This document shows positions 1 through 8,623 of a stretch of DNA of 64,000 nt, in pieces. Within the stretch, counting starts at the first letter, position 1. Each line of letters starts with the position of its first letter. Under the pieces are notes generated by a model that worked only from the letters and a program-made list of their open reading frames with translations, was not told the origin of the DNA and searched no databases. The stretch lies in assembly GCF_003610455.1 (NCBI RefSeq), contig NZ_RAQK01000001.1:558001-622000 (forward strand). The letters run 5' to 3'. The position numbers and the translations under genes were made by a program. This DNA comes from Sulfitobacter guttiformis. Its GTDB lineage: Bacteria; Pseudomonadota; Alphaproteobacteria; Rhodobacterales; Rhodobacteraceae.

Positions 1-741
1 AAACGACAATGTAGCCTCAAGTGCAATCGCCTGTGCGATCTGCACAGTCGCCACGACAATCAACGAGGGCACACAATTGGGTAGAAGGTGGCGGAACATG
101 ATCCGCCTGCTCGACAGCGCCAAGCATTGCGCCGCATCAATGTAATCCTTGCGCCGCTCTACGATCGCGGAGCTGCGCACAGTGCGGGCGTAATACGCCC
201 ACTGAACGATCACCAGTGCCAGAATGACTTTATCCACCCCCCGCCCCAGCAGCGCCAGCAGGATCAACGCAATCAGAATCGAGGGAAACGACAGCTGCAA
301 ATCAACAACACGCATGATGAACGAATCCAGCCTGCCACCAAAATAGGCCGCCGTGACGCCCACGATAGTACCGACTGTGATAGCAATCCCGAGAGACACC
401 GATGCCACCAGAAGGCTGACGCGCAAACCGTACATAATAGCAGAGACCATATCGCGCCCCTGCTGGTCAGTGCCCAATAGATAGACCTGCCCGCCAAAGC
501 TTGTCTCGCCCGGTGGCAGACCGCCATCCATTATGTCCAGCTGCGCAAGGTCATATGGGTTCTGTGGGGCCAACCAAGGCGCGGCGAGCGCAATGAATGC
601 AATCGCAACAAAGAGAATGAGGCCAATAACTGCAACCTTATCTTCCACGAACTCCTTGGCGACGCGCTTCAACGGGCTGTCGATGCGCGCAGGTACGGAG
701 CCCGCGTCGGACTGTGGCTCTGAAGGGTTAATCATGCTCAT
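1..741 (-). CDS. Dipeptide/oligopeptide ABC transporter permease, DppC-type (3' end cut by window)
   Basis: Inner-membrane permease of a peptide-type ABC importer, partner of the DppB-type permease just upstream. The visible 247 residues start MSMINPSEPQSDAG and have a first membrane segment near residues 38-58. Then come LLGTDQQGRD, typical of DppC/OppC periplasmic loops, and the BPD_transp_1 core with LSFPSILIALILLALLG. The reading stops at the window edge inside the family EAxLSF motif, so the C-terminal part lies outside. The start at 741 is preferred because its ATG overlaps the stop of the upstream permease (ATGA), which indicates translational coupling. The ATPase genes of the system are not in the window and are probably further left. 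The substrate cannot be read from the permease. Confidence 0.9.
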   Translation of the reverse strand, partial: MSMINPSEPQSDAGSVPARIDSPLKRVAKEFVEDKVAVIGLILFVAIAFIALAAPWLAPQNPYDLAQLDIMDGGLPPGETSFGGQVYLLGTDQQGRDMVSAIMYGLRVSLLVASVSLGIAITVGTIVGVTAAYFGGRLDSFIMRVVDLQLSFPSILIALILLALLGRGVDKVILALVIVQWAYYARTVRSSAIVERRKDYIDAAQCLALSSRRIMFRHLLPNCVPSLIVVATVQIAQAIALEATLSF

Positions 742-1715
742 CCTTTCATGTCCGACAGACGGATCCGCGGGTCGAGCAGGGAATAAATCACATCAACGAG
801 GAAGTTGATCATGACGATGATCAGAACAGTCAGCATCAGGTATGCAACGATAACGGGCCGGTCGAGCAGGTTGATGGAGTCGATCAACAGCTTTCCCATT
901 CCCGGCCATGCAAAAACCGTCTCAGTCACAATCGCAAAGGCCAGCATGGAGCCCAACTCCAGCCCGATAATGGTGACAACCGGTATCATGATGTTCTTGA
1001 GAATATGAACCAACACCACGCGCCGGCCTGAAAGGCCCTTAGCACGGGCGAATTTCACGTAATCCTGCATGACGACCTCGCGGGTGTTGGCACGCGTCAA
1101 CCGGATGATCAGCGACATTTTAAAAAGGGCCAGATTGACCGCAGGCAGGATCAGATGTGACAGTCCGTCGAGCGTCAAAAAACTGACCTGCATGCCCAGA
1201 AACTCTGTCGTATCGCCGCGTCCTCCGGCGGGCAGCCAGCCCAGCAAAACCGCGAAAATCAGGATCAGCAGCATTCCCTGCCAAAAGTTGGGCAGCGAAA
1301 ATCCGAGGATTGATCCCCCCATGATCGTCCGCCCCGCAATGCTGTCGGGCCGGAGGCCCGCCCACACGCCCAAAGGCACGCCTAACCCAACGGAAAGGAT
1401 CAGCGCAACAACAGCAAGCTCGAATGTGGCCGGCATACGCTCCATAATGATGTCGAGGGCGGGACGACCATATACAAAGGAAGTCCCCAGATCACCCTGC
1501 AACGCATTGCCAACAAAGATACCAAACTGCTGCCACAGTGGTTTATCCAGCCCCAGCCGCGCCATGGTCGCCGCGATGTCGGCCTGAGATGCTTCTGGGT
1601 TGATCAGAACATCAACAGGGTTGCCGATTGCATAGACCCCCAAAAACACCAGAACTGCCATAGCAACAACGGCGAGAAGACTTTGTCCAAAGCGTCGGAC
1701 GAGATAGACGATCAT
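738..1715 (-). CDS. Dipeptide/oligopeptide ABC transporter permease, DppB-type
   Basis: Inner-membrane permease with the DppB architecture: an N-terminal membrane anchor (MIVYLVRRFGQSLLAVVAM), a periplasmic stretch ending in LGTSFVYGRP, and the BPD_transp_1 domain to the C terminus. The EAA-type loop ARAKGLSGRRVVLVHILKN (about residues 227-245) would contact the ATPase. The length of 325 aa is normal for DppB. A strong ribosome site, GAGGAGG, sits 5 nt before the ATG at 1715. It lies downstream of the binding-protein gene, separated by a GC-rich stem-loop, and overlaps the DppC gene by 4 nt. Role in uptake of peptides or acylated amino acids is inferred from the family and the ArgE-type neighbour. 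Confidence 0.92.
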   Translation of the reverse strand: MIVYLVRRFGQSLLAVVAMAVLVFLGVYAIGNPVDVLINPEASQADIAATMARLGLDKPLWQQFGIFVGNALQGDLGTSFVYGRPALDIIMERMPATFELAVVALILSVGLGVPLGVWAGLRPDSIAGRTIMGGSILGFSLPNFWQGMLLILIFAVLLGWLPAGGRGDTTEFLGMQVSFLTLDGLSHLILPAVNLALFKMSLIIRLTRANTREVVMQDYVKFARAKGLSGRRVVLVHILKNIMIPVVTIIGLELGSMLAFAIVTETVFAWPGMGKLLIDSINLLDRPVIVAYLMLTVLIIVMINFLVDVIYSLLDPRIRLSDMKG

Positions 1716-1753
1716 GCGGGCCTCCTCGGGCAGTAGATGTCAGGAGAAAAGCA

Positions 1754-1786
1754 AAGCCGGCGCAAGCAGACAGCAAGCGCCGGCTT
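1754..1786 (-). terminator. Stem-loop between binding-protein and permease genes
   Basis: A perfect 10-bp inverted repeat (AAGCCGGCGC / GCGCCGGCTT) with a 13-nt loop lies between the binding-protein stop and the first permease start. Read on the minus strand it is followed by TGCTTTTC, a poor U-tract. This position in ABC operons usually gives partial termination or 3'-end protection, making binding protein more abundant than permease. That role is inferred here; the repeat itself is directly visible. Confidence 0.6.
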
Positions 1787-1792
1787 CAAATG

Positions 1793-3397
1793 TCAGTTGC
1801 CCGAAGCTTTTACTTCGGATGCCATCGTGTACTGATCGACGCGTGGCTCGTAGTCGAAGCCGGGCTTCATGGCCCAGACCGTCTGCTCGAAATGCAGTGG
1901 GATGATGCCGAAATCATCCAGCACAATCGTCCCCGCCTCTTGAAGCAATTCGTCGCGCGCAGTGTCATCAATGGTCGACATGGCACGTACCAGAACCTCG
2001 TCCATCGCAGGATTAGAGTAGCGACCTGCGTTTGTTGGCCCCATCCCCGTATCAGCATCAAAGGTTGCCACAAGAGATTTCAAAGGTGACGACATCTCGC
2101 CCGAAGCAGCGCCCCATCCGGCCATAAAGATCGGGAATTCAAGCGCGTTGCGGCGCGAGAAGAACTGACTGGCGGTGCTGGCATCGACGTTGATGGTGAT
2201 GCCCACCCGCGCCAGCATTTGCGCCACGGCCTGCGCGACCTGCTCATCGTTGATATAGCGGTCATTTGGCGTGCCTAACGTCATCGTAAACCCGTCGGGA
2301 TAGCCCGCTTCGGCCAATAGCGCTTTTGCGCGGTCAGGATCATAGCTGTCTACGGGACGCCCTGAAGAACCGAACATCGGCGGCGGCAGCAACTCGCCCG
2401 CAGGTTTGGCGTACCCCCCCATGATCCGTTCCGCGATGGCGTCACGATTGATCGAGATCGAGATTGCCTCACGGACACGCGCATCCATCAGCGGGTTTTT
2501 CCCGTCGGTACCCTCAATGCTAGGCGCACCCTCTTCCTGACGCATGGCGAGATAGATAATCCGGTTGGACAACGCATCGACGATCTTGAAATCTGCTTCC
2601 TGAAGCCTCGGGATATCTTGAATCGGAGGCGATTCAATCATATCGACATCCCCCGCAAGCAGTGCCGCTACGCGCGGGCCATTGCTCGTGATCGGACGCA
2701 TGATCACATTCTCCCACGCGGGCATACCCCCCCAATACCCGTCAAACCGTGACAAGGTCAGCTCGGATCCACGCGTATATGTGTTCAGCGTATAGGGTCC
2801 CGTTCCAACGGCAACCGCCGGATCGTTGAAAGCAGGCGATTGCGGGACATCCCCCATGCCGGTGCAAGCACCCTGCGCTCCGTATGCAAGGTCGTCCCCT
2901 GCACCCAACGTGTCAGCAGAAACAATTGCAACACTCCAGATTTCGGCCGGAAACAAAGGGTTTGTATTCCCGGTCTTAAAAACAACTGTGTAATCATCTT
3001 CGGCGATGATGTCGGTCACACCGGCGGTGTAAATCGTGAAGGCAGAGGGCGAATTTTCGACCAGCGGTACGCGACAGAACGAATAGATCACATCCCGTGC
3101 TGTGAAATCACTACCATCATGGAACTTCACGCCTTCACGCAACTTGAAGCGCCACGTGTTGTCATCCACTGCTTCCCATTCAGACGCGAGGCCCGGCCCG
3201 ACCTTTTGCACGGCGTCCTGCTTGGTCAGGGTCTCGAAAATATTCTTGTGCACCTGAATATTGGTAGAGAGCTGGTGAAATTGCGGGTCCATGGATGTCG
3301 CTTCGGATTTCAATCCAAGTGTCAGATCCTGCGCTGTTACCGGCATCGCAACTGCGGCAAGCAGACCTGCCAAAAGCGAAAGCTTTAATGTCTTCAC
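1793..3397 (-). CDS. ABC transporter substrate-binding protein, family 5 (peptide type)
   Basis: Periplasmic solute-binding protein of the DppA/OppA family (SBP_bac_5). From the chosen GTG start it has a clear Sec signal, KTLKLSLLAGLLAAVAMPVTAQ, and a mature part beginning DLTLGLKSEATSMDP. Family hallmarks include LASEWEAVDDNTWRFKLREGVKFHDG and VGTGPYTL. The length of 534 aa fits the family. The start at 3397 is chosen because GGAAGGACAG lies just upstream and the signal peptide then begins at the N terminus; the open frame runs further upstream without a ribosome site. It is first in the minus-strand operon with the two permeases and divergent from a LysR gene that may control it. The ligand is unknown; an N-acyl amino acid or dipeptide is suggested only by the nearby ArgE homologue. 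Confidence 0.9.
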   Translation of the reverse strand: MKTLKLSLLAGLLAAVAMPVTAQDLTLGLKSEATSMDPQFHQLSTNIQVHKNIFETLTKQDAVQKVGPGLASEWEAVDDNTWRFKLREGVKFHDGSDFTARDVIYSFCRVPLVENSPSAFTIYTAGVTDIIAEDDYTVVFKTGNTNPLFPAEIWSVAIVSADTLGAGDDLAYGAQGACTGMGDVPQSPAFNDPAVAVGTGPYTLNTYTRGSELTLSRFDGYWGGMPAWENVIMRPITSNGPRVAALLAGDVDMIESPPIQDIPRLQEADFKIVDALSNRIIYLAMRQEEGAPSIEGTDGKNPLMDARVREAISISINRDAIAERIMGGYAKPAGELLPPPMFGSSGRPVDSYDPDRAKALLAEAGYPDGFTMTLGTPNDRYINDEQVAQAVAQMLARVGITINVDASTASQFFSRRNALEFPIFMAGWGAASGEMSSPLKSLVATFDADTGMGPTNAGRYSNPAMDEVLVRAMSTIDDTARDELLQEAGTIVLDDFGIIPLHFEQTVWAMKPGFDYEPRVDQYTMASEVKASGN

Positions 3398-3437
3398 GTC
3401 CTGTCCTTCCTGTTGACTAATTCTATTTTTAAACCGC

Positions 3438-3456
3438 ATCCCGACACGAACGGGAT
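3438..3456. promoter_or_regulatory. Possible LysR-type operator in divergent promoter region
   Basis: ATCCCG and CGGGAT form a perfect 6-bp inverted repeat with a 7-bp spacer. It lies in the 139-bp space between the binding-protein gene and the divergent LysR gene. LysR proteins usually bind dyads in exactly this kind of intergenic space, so it is a candidate operator. No convincing -35/-10 pair could be assigned. Confidence 0.3.
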
Positions 3457-3536
3457 ACAAATCATTTATTGCAATCACCGTATTATGCGTTAATCAAATG
3501 TCAATTGGAAAAGTCTATGCGTTTTAGGAATACTGA

Positions 3537-4478
3537 ATGAGCGGCGGCGAAATCGAAGCAGATGCACACGCAGGCATCACTTTGCGCGAACTCGAGGTGT
3601 TACAAGCCCTCGTGAATGCCGGCACGGCGATGAGTGCGGCACGCAAGCTTGGCATTTCGCAGTCGGCTGTGAGTCGCCGCCTTGCCCAACTGGAGGAACG
3701 GCTTGGATCGCAGCTTTTTCTGCGCTCTGGTGGACGGTTGGTACCCACGGTTCAGGCGCTCTCAATCAACGAGCAGCTCAAGCCCGTGTTCGAGACTTTG
3801 GCCCGGATCGCGAGCCGGATTGACAACTATGCGACAAGCAAGACAGGTACACTCACCATCGCTGCGCCGCCCACGATCGCGCACAGGTTCCTGCCTGGCA
3901 GGATCTCGGAGTTCAAAAAGCGCAATCCCGATCTGCACATCATCTTTGAGGTGATTGCCAGCGACGCGCTGGTCACCGGCATTGCCGAGGGCCGGTTCGA
4001 TGTTGCGCTGACCGATTCAATCCCGCCCCACGAGGGCATCCAGACCGACCTGCTGATTTCGACCCAAGCGATCTGCCTGCTACCCGTCAATCACCCGCTG
4101 GCAAAACGCGATACGATCACGGCGCAGGACCTGCATCACCAACCCTTCGTCGCTCTGTCGCGCCGCCATGCCAGTCGCGGCGTGGTAGAACGCGTTCTGG
4201 ACCGGCTAGGAGTGGAGCCGCGCATTACCATCGAGGCCTCTACAAACGTCTCTGCGGCGGATTTTGTGCGCGGAGGCTTGGGCCTTGCGCTGGTCAACCC
4301 GTTCCCCATTATCCATCAGCTGGGACCCGATATTGTCGCATTACCTTTTTCTCCAGCACTCAACTACAACACCGCGTTCGTAATGGCCTCCAGCCGCGCA
4401 CCCTCGGCAGCGACACTTGCCTTCATAGAGGAAATACGTGCGAGCCTTGACCGTAGCGCCTATCCCGCCCTTCTCTGA
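3537..4478 (+). CDS. LysR family transcriptional regulator
   Basis: 313-aa LysR-type regulator. The N-terminal winged helix-turn-helix spans about residues 14-73, with AARKLGISQSAVSRRLAQLE as recognition region and LFLRSGGRLVPT as wing. Residues of about 95-300 form the LysR substrate-binding domain, starting TLTIAAPPTIAHRFLPG. It is divergent from the peptide-type ABC operon and followed 21 nt later, in the same direction, by an ArgE-type deacetylase, so it probably controls one or both. The effector cannot be deduced. Confidence 0.92.
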   Translation: MSGGEIEADAHAGITLRELEVLQALVNAGTAMSAARKLGISQSAVSRRLAQLEERLGSQLFLRSGGRLVPTVQALSINEQLKPVFETLARIASRIDNYATSKTGTLTIAAPPTIAHRFLPGRISEFKKRNPDLHIIFEVIASDALVTGIAEGRFDVALTDSIPPHEGIQTDLLISTQAICLLPVNHPLAKRDTITAQDLHHQPFVALSRRHASRGVVERVLDRLGVEPRITIEASTNVSAADFVRGGLGLALVNPFPIIHQLGPDIVALPFSPALNYNTAFVMASSRAPSAATLAFIEEIRASLDRSAYPALL

Positions 4479-4499
4479 AACTATCTTACAGGCTCCTAT

Positions 4500-5663
4500 A
4501 TGACCCGCCAAACCAGCCAAGAAATCCTTGCACAGCTGATCGCCTTCGACACAACAAGCCGCAACTCGAACCTGCCGCTGATTGAATATATAGAAAGATA
4601 TCTGGACAGCTATAGCGTCAGCAGCAGACGGGTGTATGATGCGACCGGCCTCAAGGCTAACCTGTTTGCGACTATAGGCCCAGCAGAAGCGCAAGGCGCA
4701 ATCCTCTCCGGCCACACCGATACTGTGCCGGTCGAAGGTCAAAACTGGGCCAGCGACCCCTTCACACTCGAGGCGCGCGGCGGAAAGCTGTTTGGCCGCG
4801 GGTCGTGTGACATGAAAGGGTTTATCGCCTGCGCACTGGCCGCGGTGCCTGATCTTGTGGCGCGTCCGCTGGCAAAGCCGGTGCATCTGGCGTTCTCCTA
4901 TGACGAAGAGGTTGGATGCGTTGGTGTGGTAGGCCTCCTCGAAATGTTGAAAGCCAATCCGGTCAATGCCGCATTCTGCATCGTGGGCGAGCCTACGTTG
5001 ATGACGGTGATGACCGGACACAAGGCCAAGCGATCAATGCAGGTCACAGTGCGCGGCCGCAGCTGCCACTCCTCGTTGGCGCCGCAGGGAGTGAACGCGG
5101 TAGATTACGCCGCACGCATAATTGTGCGGATGCAGGACATTGCACAGCGTCTGGCCGAGAAAGGCGGGCGGGACGAGGCATATGATGTACCGCACAGCAC
5201 CGCCCATACCGGAGTTGTCACTGGCGGGACCGCACTCAACATCGTGCCGGACCTGTGCAGCATTACCTGCGAATTCCGCGTTTTGCCATTTGAGGACGCC
5301 GATGCGCTGGTGGCCGAATTGAAGGCCTACGCCAAGAATGAACTGGAGCCAGCAATGCAGCAAATTGCACCCGAAGCAGGGATACAGATTGATCTATACG
5401 CGCAATTTCCGGGCCTCGACACTGATCCCGCGCAACAGGTTGTGCCGCTGGCCAAGCGGTTCGCGGGGGGAAACAGTCAGGGTAAAGTTGCCTTTGGCAC
5501 CGAAGGTGGACGCTTCCACGAAATGCTGGGCGTTCCTACTGTGATCTGCGGGCCGGGTTCCATCGTGCAGGCACACAAGCCTGACGAATACATCGAGATC
5601 ACCCAACTGGACGCTTGCGATGCATTCATGGTCCGATTGGCCGAGTGGGCAGAACAGGCCTGA
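4500..5663 (+). CDS. argE: Acetylornithine deacetylase (ArgE-type M20 amidohydrolase)
   Basis: Zinc-dependent cytoplasmic M20 family deacetylase, 387 aa. Expected metal and catalytic residues are present: H72 and D74 in SGHTDTVPV, D104 in RGSCDMKG, the E136-E137 pair in YDEEVGC, and the GEPT motif. The lid/dimerisation domain follows at roughly residues 178-290. ArgE enzymes hydrolyse N2-acetylornithine to ornithine, and relatives act on other N-acyl amino acids. Here the gene lies behind a LysR regulator and opposite a peptide-type importer rather than with arginine genes. A catabolic role on imported acylated amino acids is therefore as likely as arginine biosynthesis. Confidence 0.85.
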   Translation: MTRQTSQEILAQLIAFDTTSRNSNLPLIEYIERYLDSYSVSSRRVYDATGLKANLFATIGPAEAQGAILSGHTDTVPVEGQNWASDPFTLEARGGKLFGRGSCDMKGFIACALAAVPDLVARPLAKPVHLAFSYDEEVGCVGVVGLLEMLKANPVNAAFCIVGEPTLMTVMTGHKAKRSMQVTVRGRSCHSSLAPQGVNAVDYAARIIVRMQDIAQRLAEKGGRDEAYDVPHSTAHTGVVTGGTALNIVPDLCSITCEFRVLPFEDADALVAELKAYAKNELEPAMQQIAPEAGIQIDLYAQFPGLDTDPAQQVVPLAKRFAGGNSQGKVAFGTEGGRFHEMLGVPTVICGPGSIVQAHKPDEYIEITQLDACDAFMVRLAEWAEQA

Positions 5664-5671
5664 CCGCAAGC

Positions 5672-7303
5672 TTAATGTTCTTCGGGTATAAGTCTAAGCG
5701 ATACATCATTATCACGCGGAACGGTCTGCCGCTCGATCATCCTGCGCACCTGCGGGGGTTTCGCACCTTTGTGCAGCGCCAGCAGGTTCTGGTAGACTTC
5801 CCCATCCGATGTGACGCGGCGCTCATGATGGCGTAGATATTCGACCCAAGTCGGAACATGGTAGCTCTCGGTCCAGATTTCGGGATTTTCCAGATCGCGC
5901 ATCAGCACCCATTGGCGTGCGCCGTCGCGGATGCGGATACGCCTGCGCTCGACCATCAGCGCTAGAAAGGCCGGTACATCGCTCTGCCCGATCTCGTAAT
6001 CAACGATCACCATGATCGGGCCACTTCGGGGCGCGAGATCCAGCTTAAGTGAAGGCTTTATAAACTTGTTGAGCGGACTGAAGTCGCGCGTGCTAAAATT
6101 TTCCAGCGGAAATTTGAGACCGATTGCGGCACCGAATATCAAAGGCAACGACGCAAAAACAACGGCGAGCGGCGCTCCCACCTGCTCGGCAATTGCACCC
6201 CACAGCCATGCGCCAGCGGCCATACCCCCAAACGCCGCCATCTGGTAGATCGCCAGTGCCCTGCCCACCACCCAGCGTGGCGTCGACAGCTGGACGGTTA
6301 CATTGAACAGCGAGAGCGCCAAAACCCATGATGCACCGCACGGCAGCAATATCAGACCCGACAACACCATGTTGCGGCTCAGCCCAAGGGCTAAAACACC
6401 CATCGCCATCACAACGAATGCGGCGCGAACGATCCATTCATTCTCGAAGCGGGTGCGCAAACGACCGGACAAAAGACCACCGCCGATCGCTCCAAACCCG
6501 AAACACCCCAGTAAAATACCGTAGGTCAGCGCCGATCCGCCCAGCAGATTGCGCGCAAGCACAGGCAAAAGCGCCAGAATAACAACCGCGCCCAAACCAA
6601 ATACAAAGCTGCGGCACATAACGCGCAGAAGCACCGGCGACAACAAAACATACCGGACACCCGACGATATTGACGGGCCGAACGCTTCTCGCGGGAGTAG
6701 CTTTTGCACCACTGGCGGGTGCCAGCGCACAAGACCTGCGATGATCGCAAAATAACTCACTGCGTTTAGCGCGAATGCTGTGGCGACGCCTGCAAAAGTG
6801 ACAACAATGCCGCCAATCGCAGGTCCGACGCTACGCATCATGTTGAACCCCATTCCGTTCAGCGTCACTGCGGCGGGAATGTCTTCTTTTGGTACAATGT
6901 CTCCCATTGAGGATTGCCATGACGGGTTAAACAGCGCCTGCCCCGATCCTATCAGAAAGGTGAACGCCAAGAGTAGCCAAGGGGTCAGCATACCGAAATA
7001 GGCAAAAACACTCAGAAGGACAGAGAGGCATAGCATCCAGCACAACGCCACAAGCATGATCCCGCGCCGGTCAAAGCTGTCGGCAAGCGCCCCGGACGGC
7101 AGCGAAAACAATACAACTGGCAGTGTCGTCGAGGCCTGCACCAGCGCTACAAGGCTGCGGCTGTCGGACAACGTCGTCATCAGCCAAGCGGCCGCAACAC
7201 CCTGCACCAGCCCGCCGAGATTGGACACCAGCGTGGCGAACCAGAGCGAGGCAAAGACACTGTGGCGCAGGACATGGAGTGTACTTTGGCGAGATACTAT
7301 CAA
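5672..7303 (-). CDS. MFS transporter (MFS_3/EntS-like) with fused C-terminal domain
   Basis: 543-aa inner-membrane transporter. Residues of about 15-400 form 12 predicted membrane segments of the MFS_3 type, related to the enterobactin exporter EntS, with LPSGALADSFDRRG as the loop 2-3 signature. The last ~130 residues (from about 410) are soluble and cytoplasmic, start PRSGPIMVIVDYEI and contain WTESYHVPTWVEYLRHHERR, resembling ferredoxin-like ABM-type domains. This two-part layout is known in a subset of MFS_3 proteins; the role of the tail is unknown. The 3' end lies 8 bp from the convergent argE-type gene. Export of a small molecule is inferred from the family. Confidence 0.85.
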   Translation of the reverse strand: MIVSRQSTLHVLRHSVFASLWFATLVSNLGGLVQGVAAAWLMTTLSDSRSLVALVQASTTLPVVLFSLPSGALADSFDRRGIMLVALCWMLCLSVLLSVFAYFGMLTPWLLLAFTFLIGSGQALFNPSWQSSMGDIVPKEDIPAAVTLNGMGFNMMRSVGPAIGGIVVTFAGVATAFALNAVSYFAIIAGLVRWHPPVVQKLLPREAFGPSISSGVRYVLLSPVLLRVMCRSFVFGLGAVVILALLPVLARNLLGGSALTYGILLGCFGFGAIGGGLLSGRLRTRFENEWIVRAAFVVMAMGVLALGLSRNMVLSGLILLPCGASWVLALSLFNVTVQLSTPRWVVGRALAIYQMAAFGGMAAGAWLWGAIAEQVGAPLAVVFASLPLIFGAAIGLKFPLENFSTRDFSPLNKFIKPSLKLDLAPRSGPIMVIVDYEIGQSDVPAFLALMVERRRIRIRDGARQWVLMRDLENPEIWTESYHVPTWVEYLRHHERRVTSDGEVYQNLLALHKGAKPPQVRRMIERQTVPRDNDVSLRLIPEEH

Positions 7304-7734
7304 GCTTTCGTCCCTTGTTGTATCATGCGTAATTTAGTCCCTCATTGTCGGTACAAACGCCATCTACAGGCAGTTGGGACCAATCAAGGGCGTCCGCCCG
7401 TCTGGTCTGTCGGGGTCGTTAGCCTGATTGATGCCATGATTGGTTTGGGAACGAAAGGGCGCGGCGACCTGCCCGACAGCTTTACTCCTTAAAATATCGG
7501 AAGCCCCTTAAATGCCAATGAGTTTGCCGGCATCAGTGTCTAAAGATCGACAGCGAATAGTGCAGCCGCAGGTTCCGGTAGGGCCTCATTAACTTTAAAC
7601 TGCCGCGGTCTTCCCGAATTCATCCCCGTGCAGTGAAATCAAAGCTATGCGCCAGACGCATTGCTGTGACGCTCAAATGCATCTACCAACAGCAGCCTCC
7701 CAGCCCCATGTACTGTATCAGATTGGACAGTTTC
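7304..7734. other. Gene-poor stretch upstream of the MFS and GNAT genes
   Basis: About 430 bp between the divergent MFS and GNAT genes. Short open frames here show no codon-usage or family signal. It must carry the promoters of both genes, but I could not assign them. No tRNA, repeat or mobile-element end is visible. Confidence 0.4.
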
Positions 7735-8190
7735 ATGCAGCTTATAACAGCACACCCCCTCACCTTGCCATTGTTCCGGTTGCGGAATGTGTTGCTTGGG
7801 CACTATCGGCGCCTAAGCAATGCCTCGCGTCGCCTGCGGTTTATGGGGGGCGTCAATACAAAGGCACTCGAAATGATTGCCAAGGCTTCAGTGCCTGACC
7901 TAATCTTGGGAATAAAACGGGACGGTGCCTACCGCGCTGTTCTGGAGTTGTTTGTACTTGATAGCACTCACGCAGAGGTGGGGCTGTCTGTCGAGGACGC
8001 GTATCAAGGTCAGGGCTTCGGTCGGGCCCTGTTTCAACGGGGGATAACCGAAGCCCGCCTCAGAGACATGGAGACGATCGAGCTGAGCTTTCTGCCTTCA
8101 AACGTTGCGATCAGGAAACTCTGCGTTGAAGCGGGCGGTGATATCCATTGCTCGGCCGATGACTGCGTTTCGCATATCCGGATCTCGTAG
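7735..8190 (+). CDS. GNAT family N-acetyltransferase
   Basis: Small acetyltransferase of about 151 aa. The acetyl-CoA binding motif A is clear in LSVEDAYQGQGFGRALF (Q/R-x-x-G-x-G/A form), followed by IELSFLPSNVAIRKLCVEAGG, typical of motif B. The N-terminal LGHYRRLSNASRRLRF matches a GNAT subgroup. The frame extends upstream to a GTG at 7633, but that start has no ribosome site and adds an unstructured extension. The ATG at 7735, behind a weak GGACAG, puts the domain start where the family expects it. The substrate is unknown and the gene stands alone between two gene-poor stretches. Confidence 0.75.
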   Translation: MQLITAHPLTLPLFRLRNVLLGHYRRLSNASRRLRFMGGVNTKALEMIAKASVPDLILGIKRDGAYRAVLELFVLDSTHAEVGLSVEDAYQGQGFGRALFQRGITEARLRDMETIELSFLPSNVAIRKLCVEAGGDIHCSADDCVSHIRIS

Positions 8191-8623
8191 ATACGACAGC
8201 GAAAGCCTGTGTCTGTGTCGCCCTGAACCGATCACCGTTTGTCGTGCATCATCGACATGCAAGCGTCAACCTCTGCTCATCATCTAGGACCTACAGCGCA
8301 TTCACTCGGTAGCGGCAGGAAAATCCGTACGCGAACCAACACACCAAAGCCGAACATGCGGGCCGTTATCGCGTAGAAATGTCTTGGCCTTGGCATCAGG
8401 GGCACGTGACATGTCCTACAGCATTTCATCATACCACCGACTGCCGTTCACCGGAACATCGGTCGGTCAGGGGCTCAGCGGCCAAAACGCTGTTTCCTTC
8501 CTGCACATTCATGGTGTAGCCAGAAACTCCCATCGGGAAACCGAAAACATGAAAAATTCCTTTCGAGGCAAACTGTCATTGTTCGTATATTTTAGAAAAA
8601 TTCGGCACGGGGAGGTATTATAG
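8191..8623. other. Gene-poor stretch upstream of the lipid A acyltransferase
   Basis: About 430 bp with no supportable gene. A 79-codon open frame at 8384-8623 has no family features. The last ~60 bp before the acyltransferase are AT-rich and probably hold its promoter, ending in the ribosome site GGGGAGG before the ATG at 8624. Confidence 0.4.

Noticed and set aside
7262..7492. 76-codon frame over the MFS start
   Set aside because: It overlaps the start of the MFS gene on the other strand and gives no family signal.
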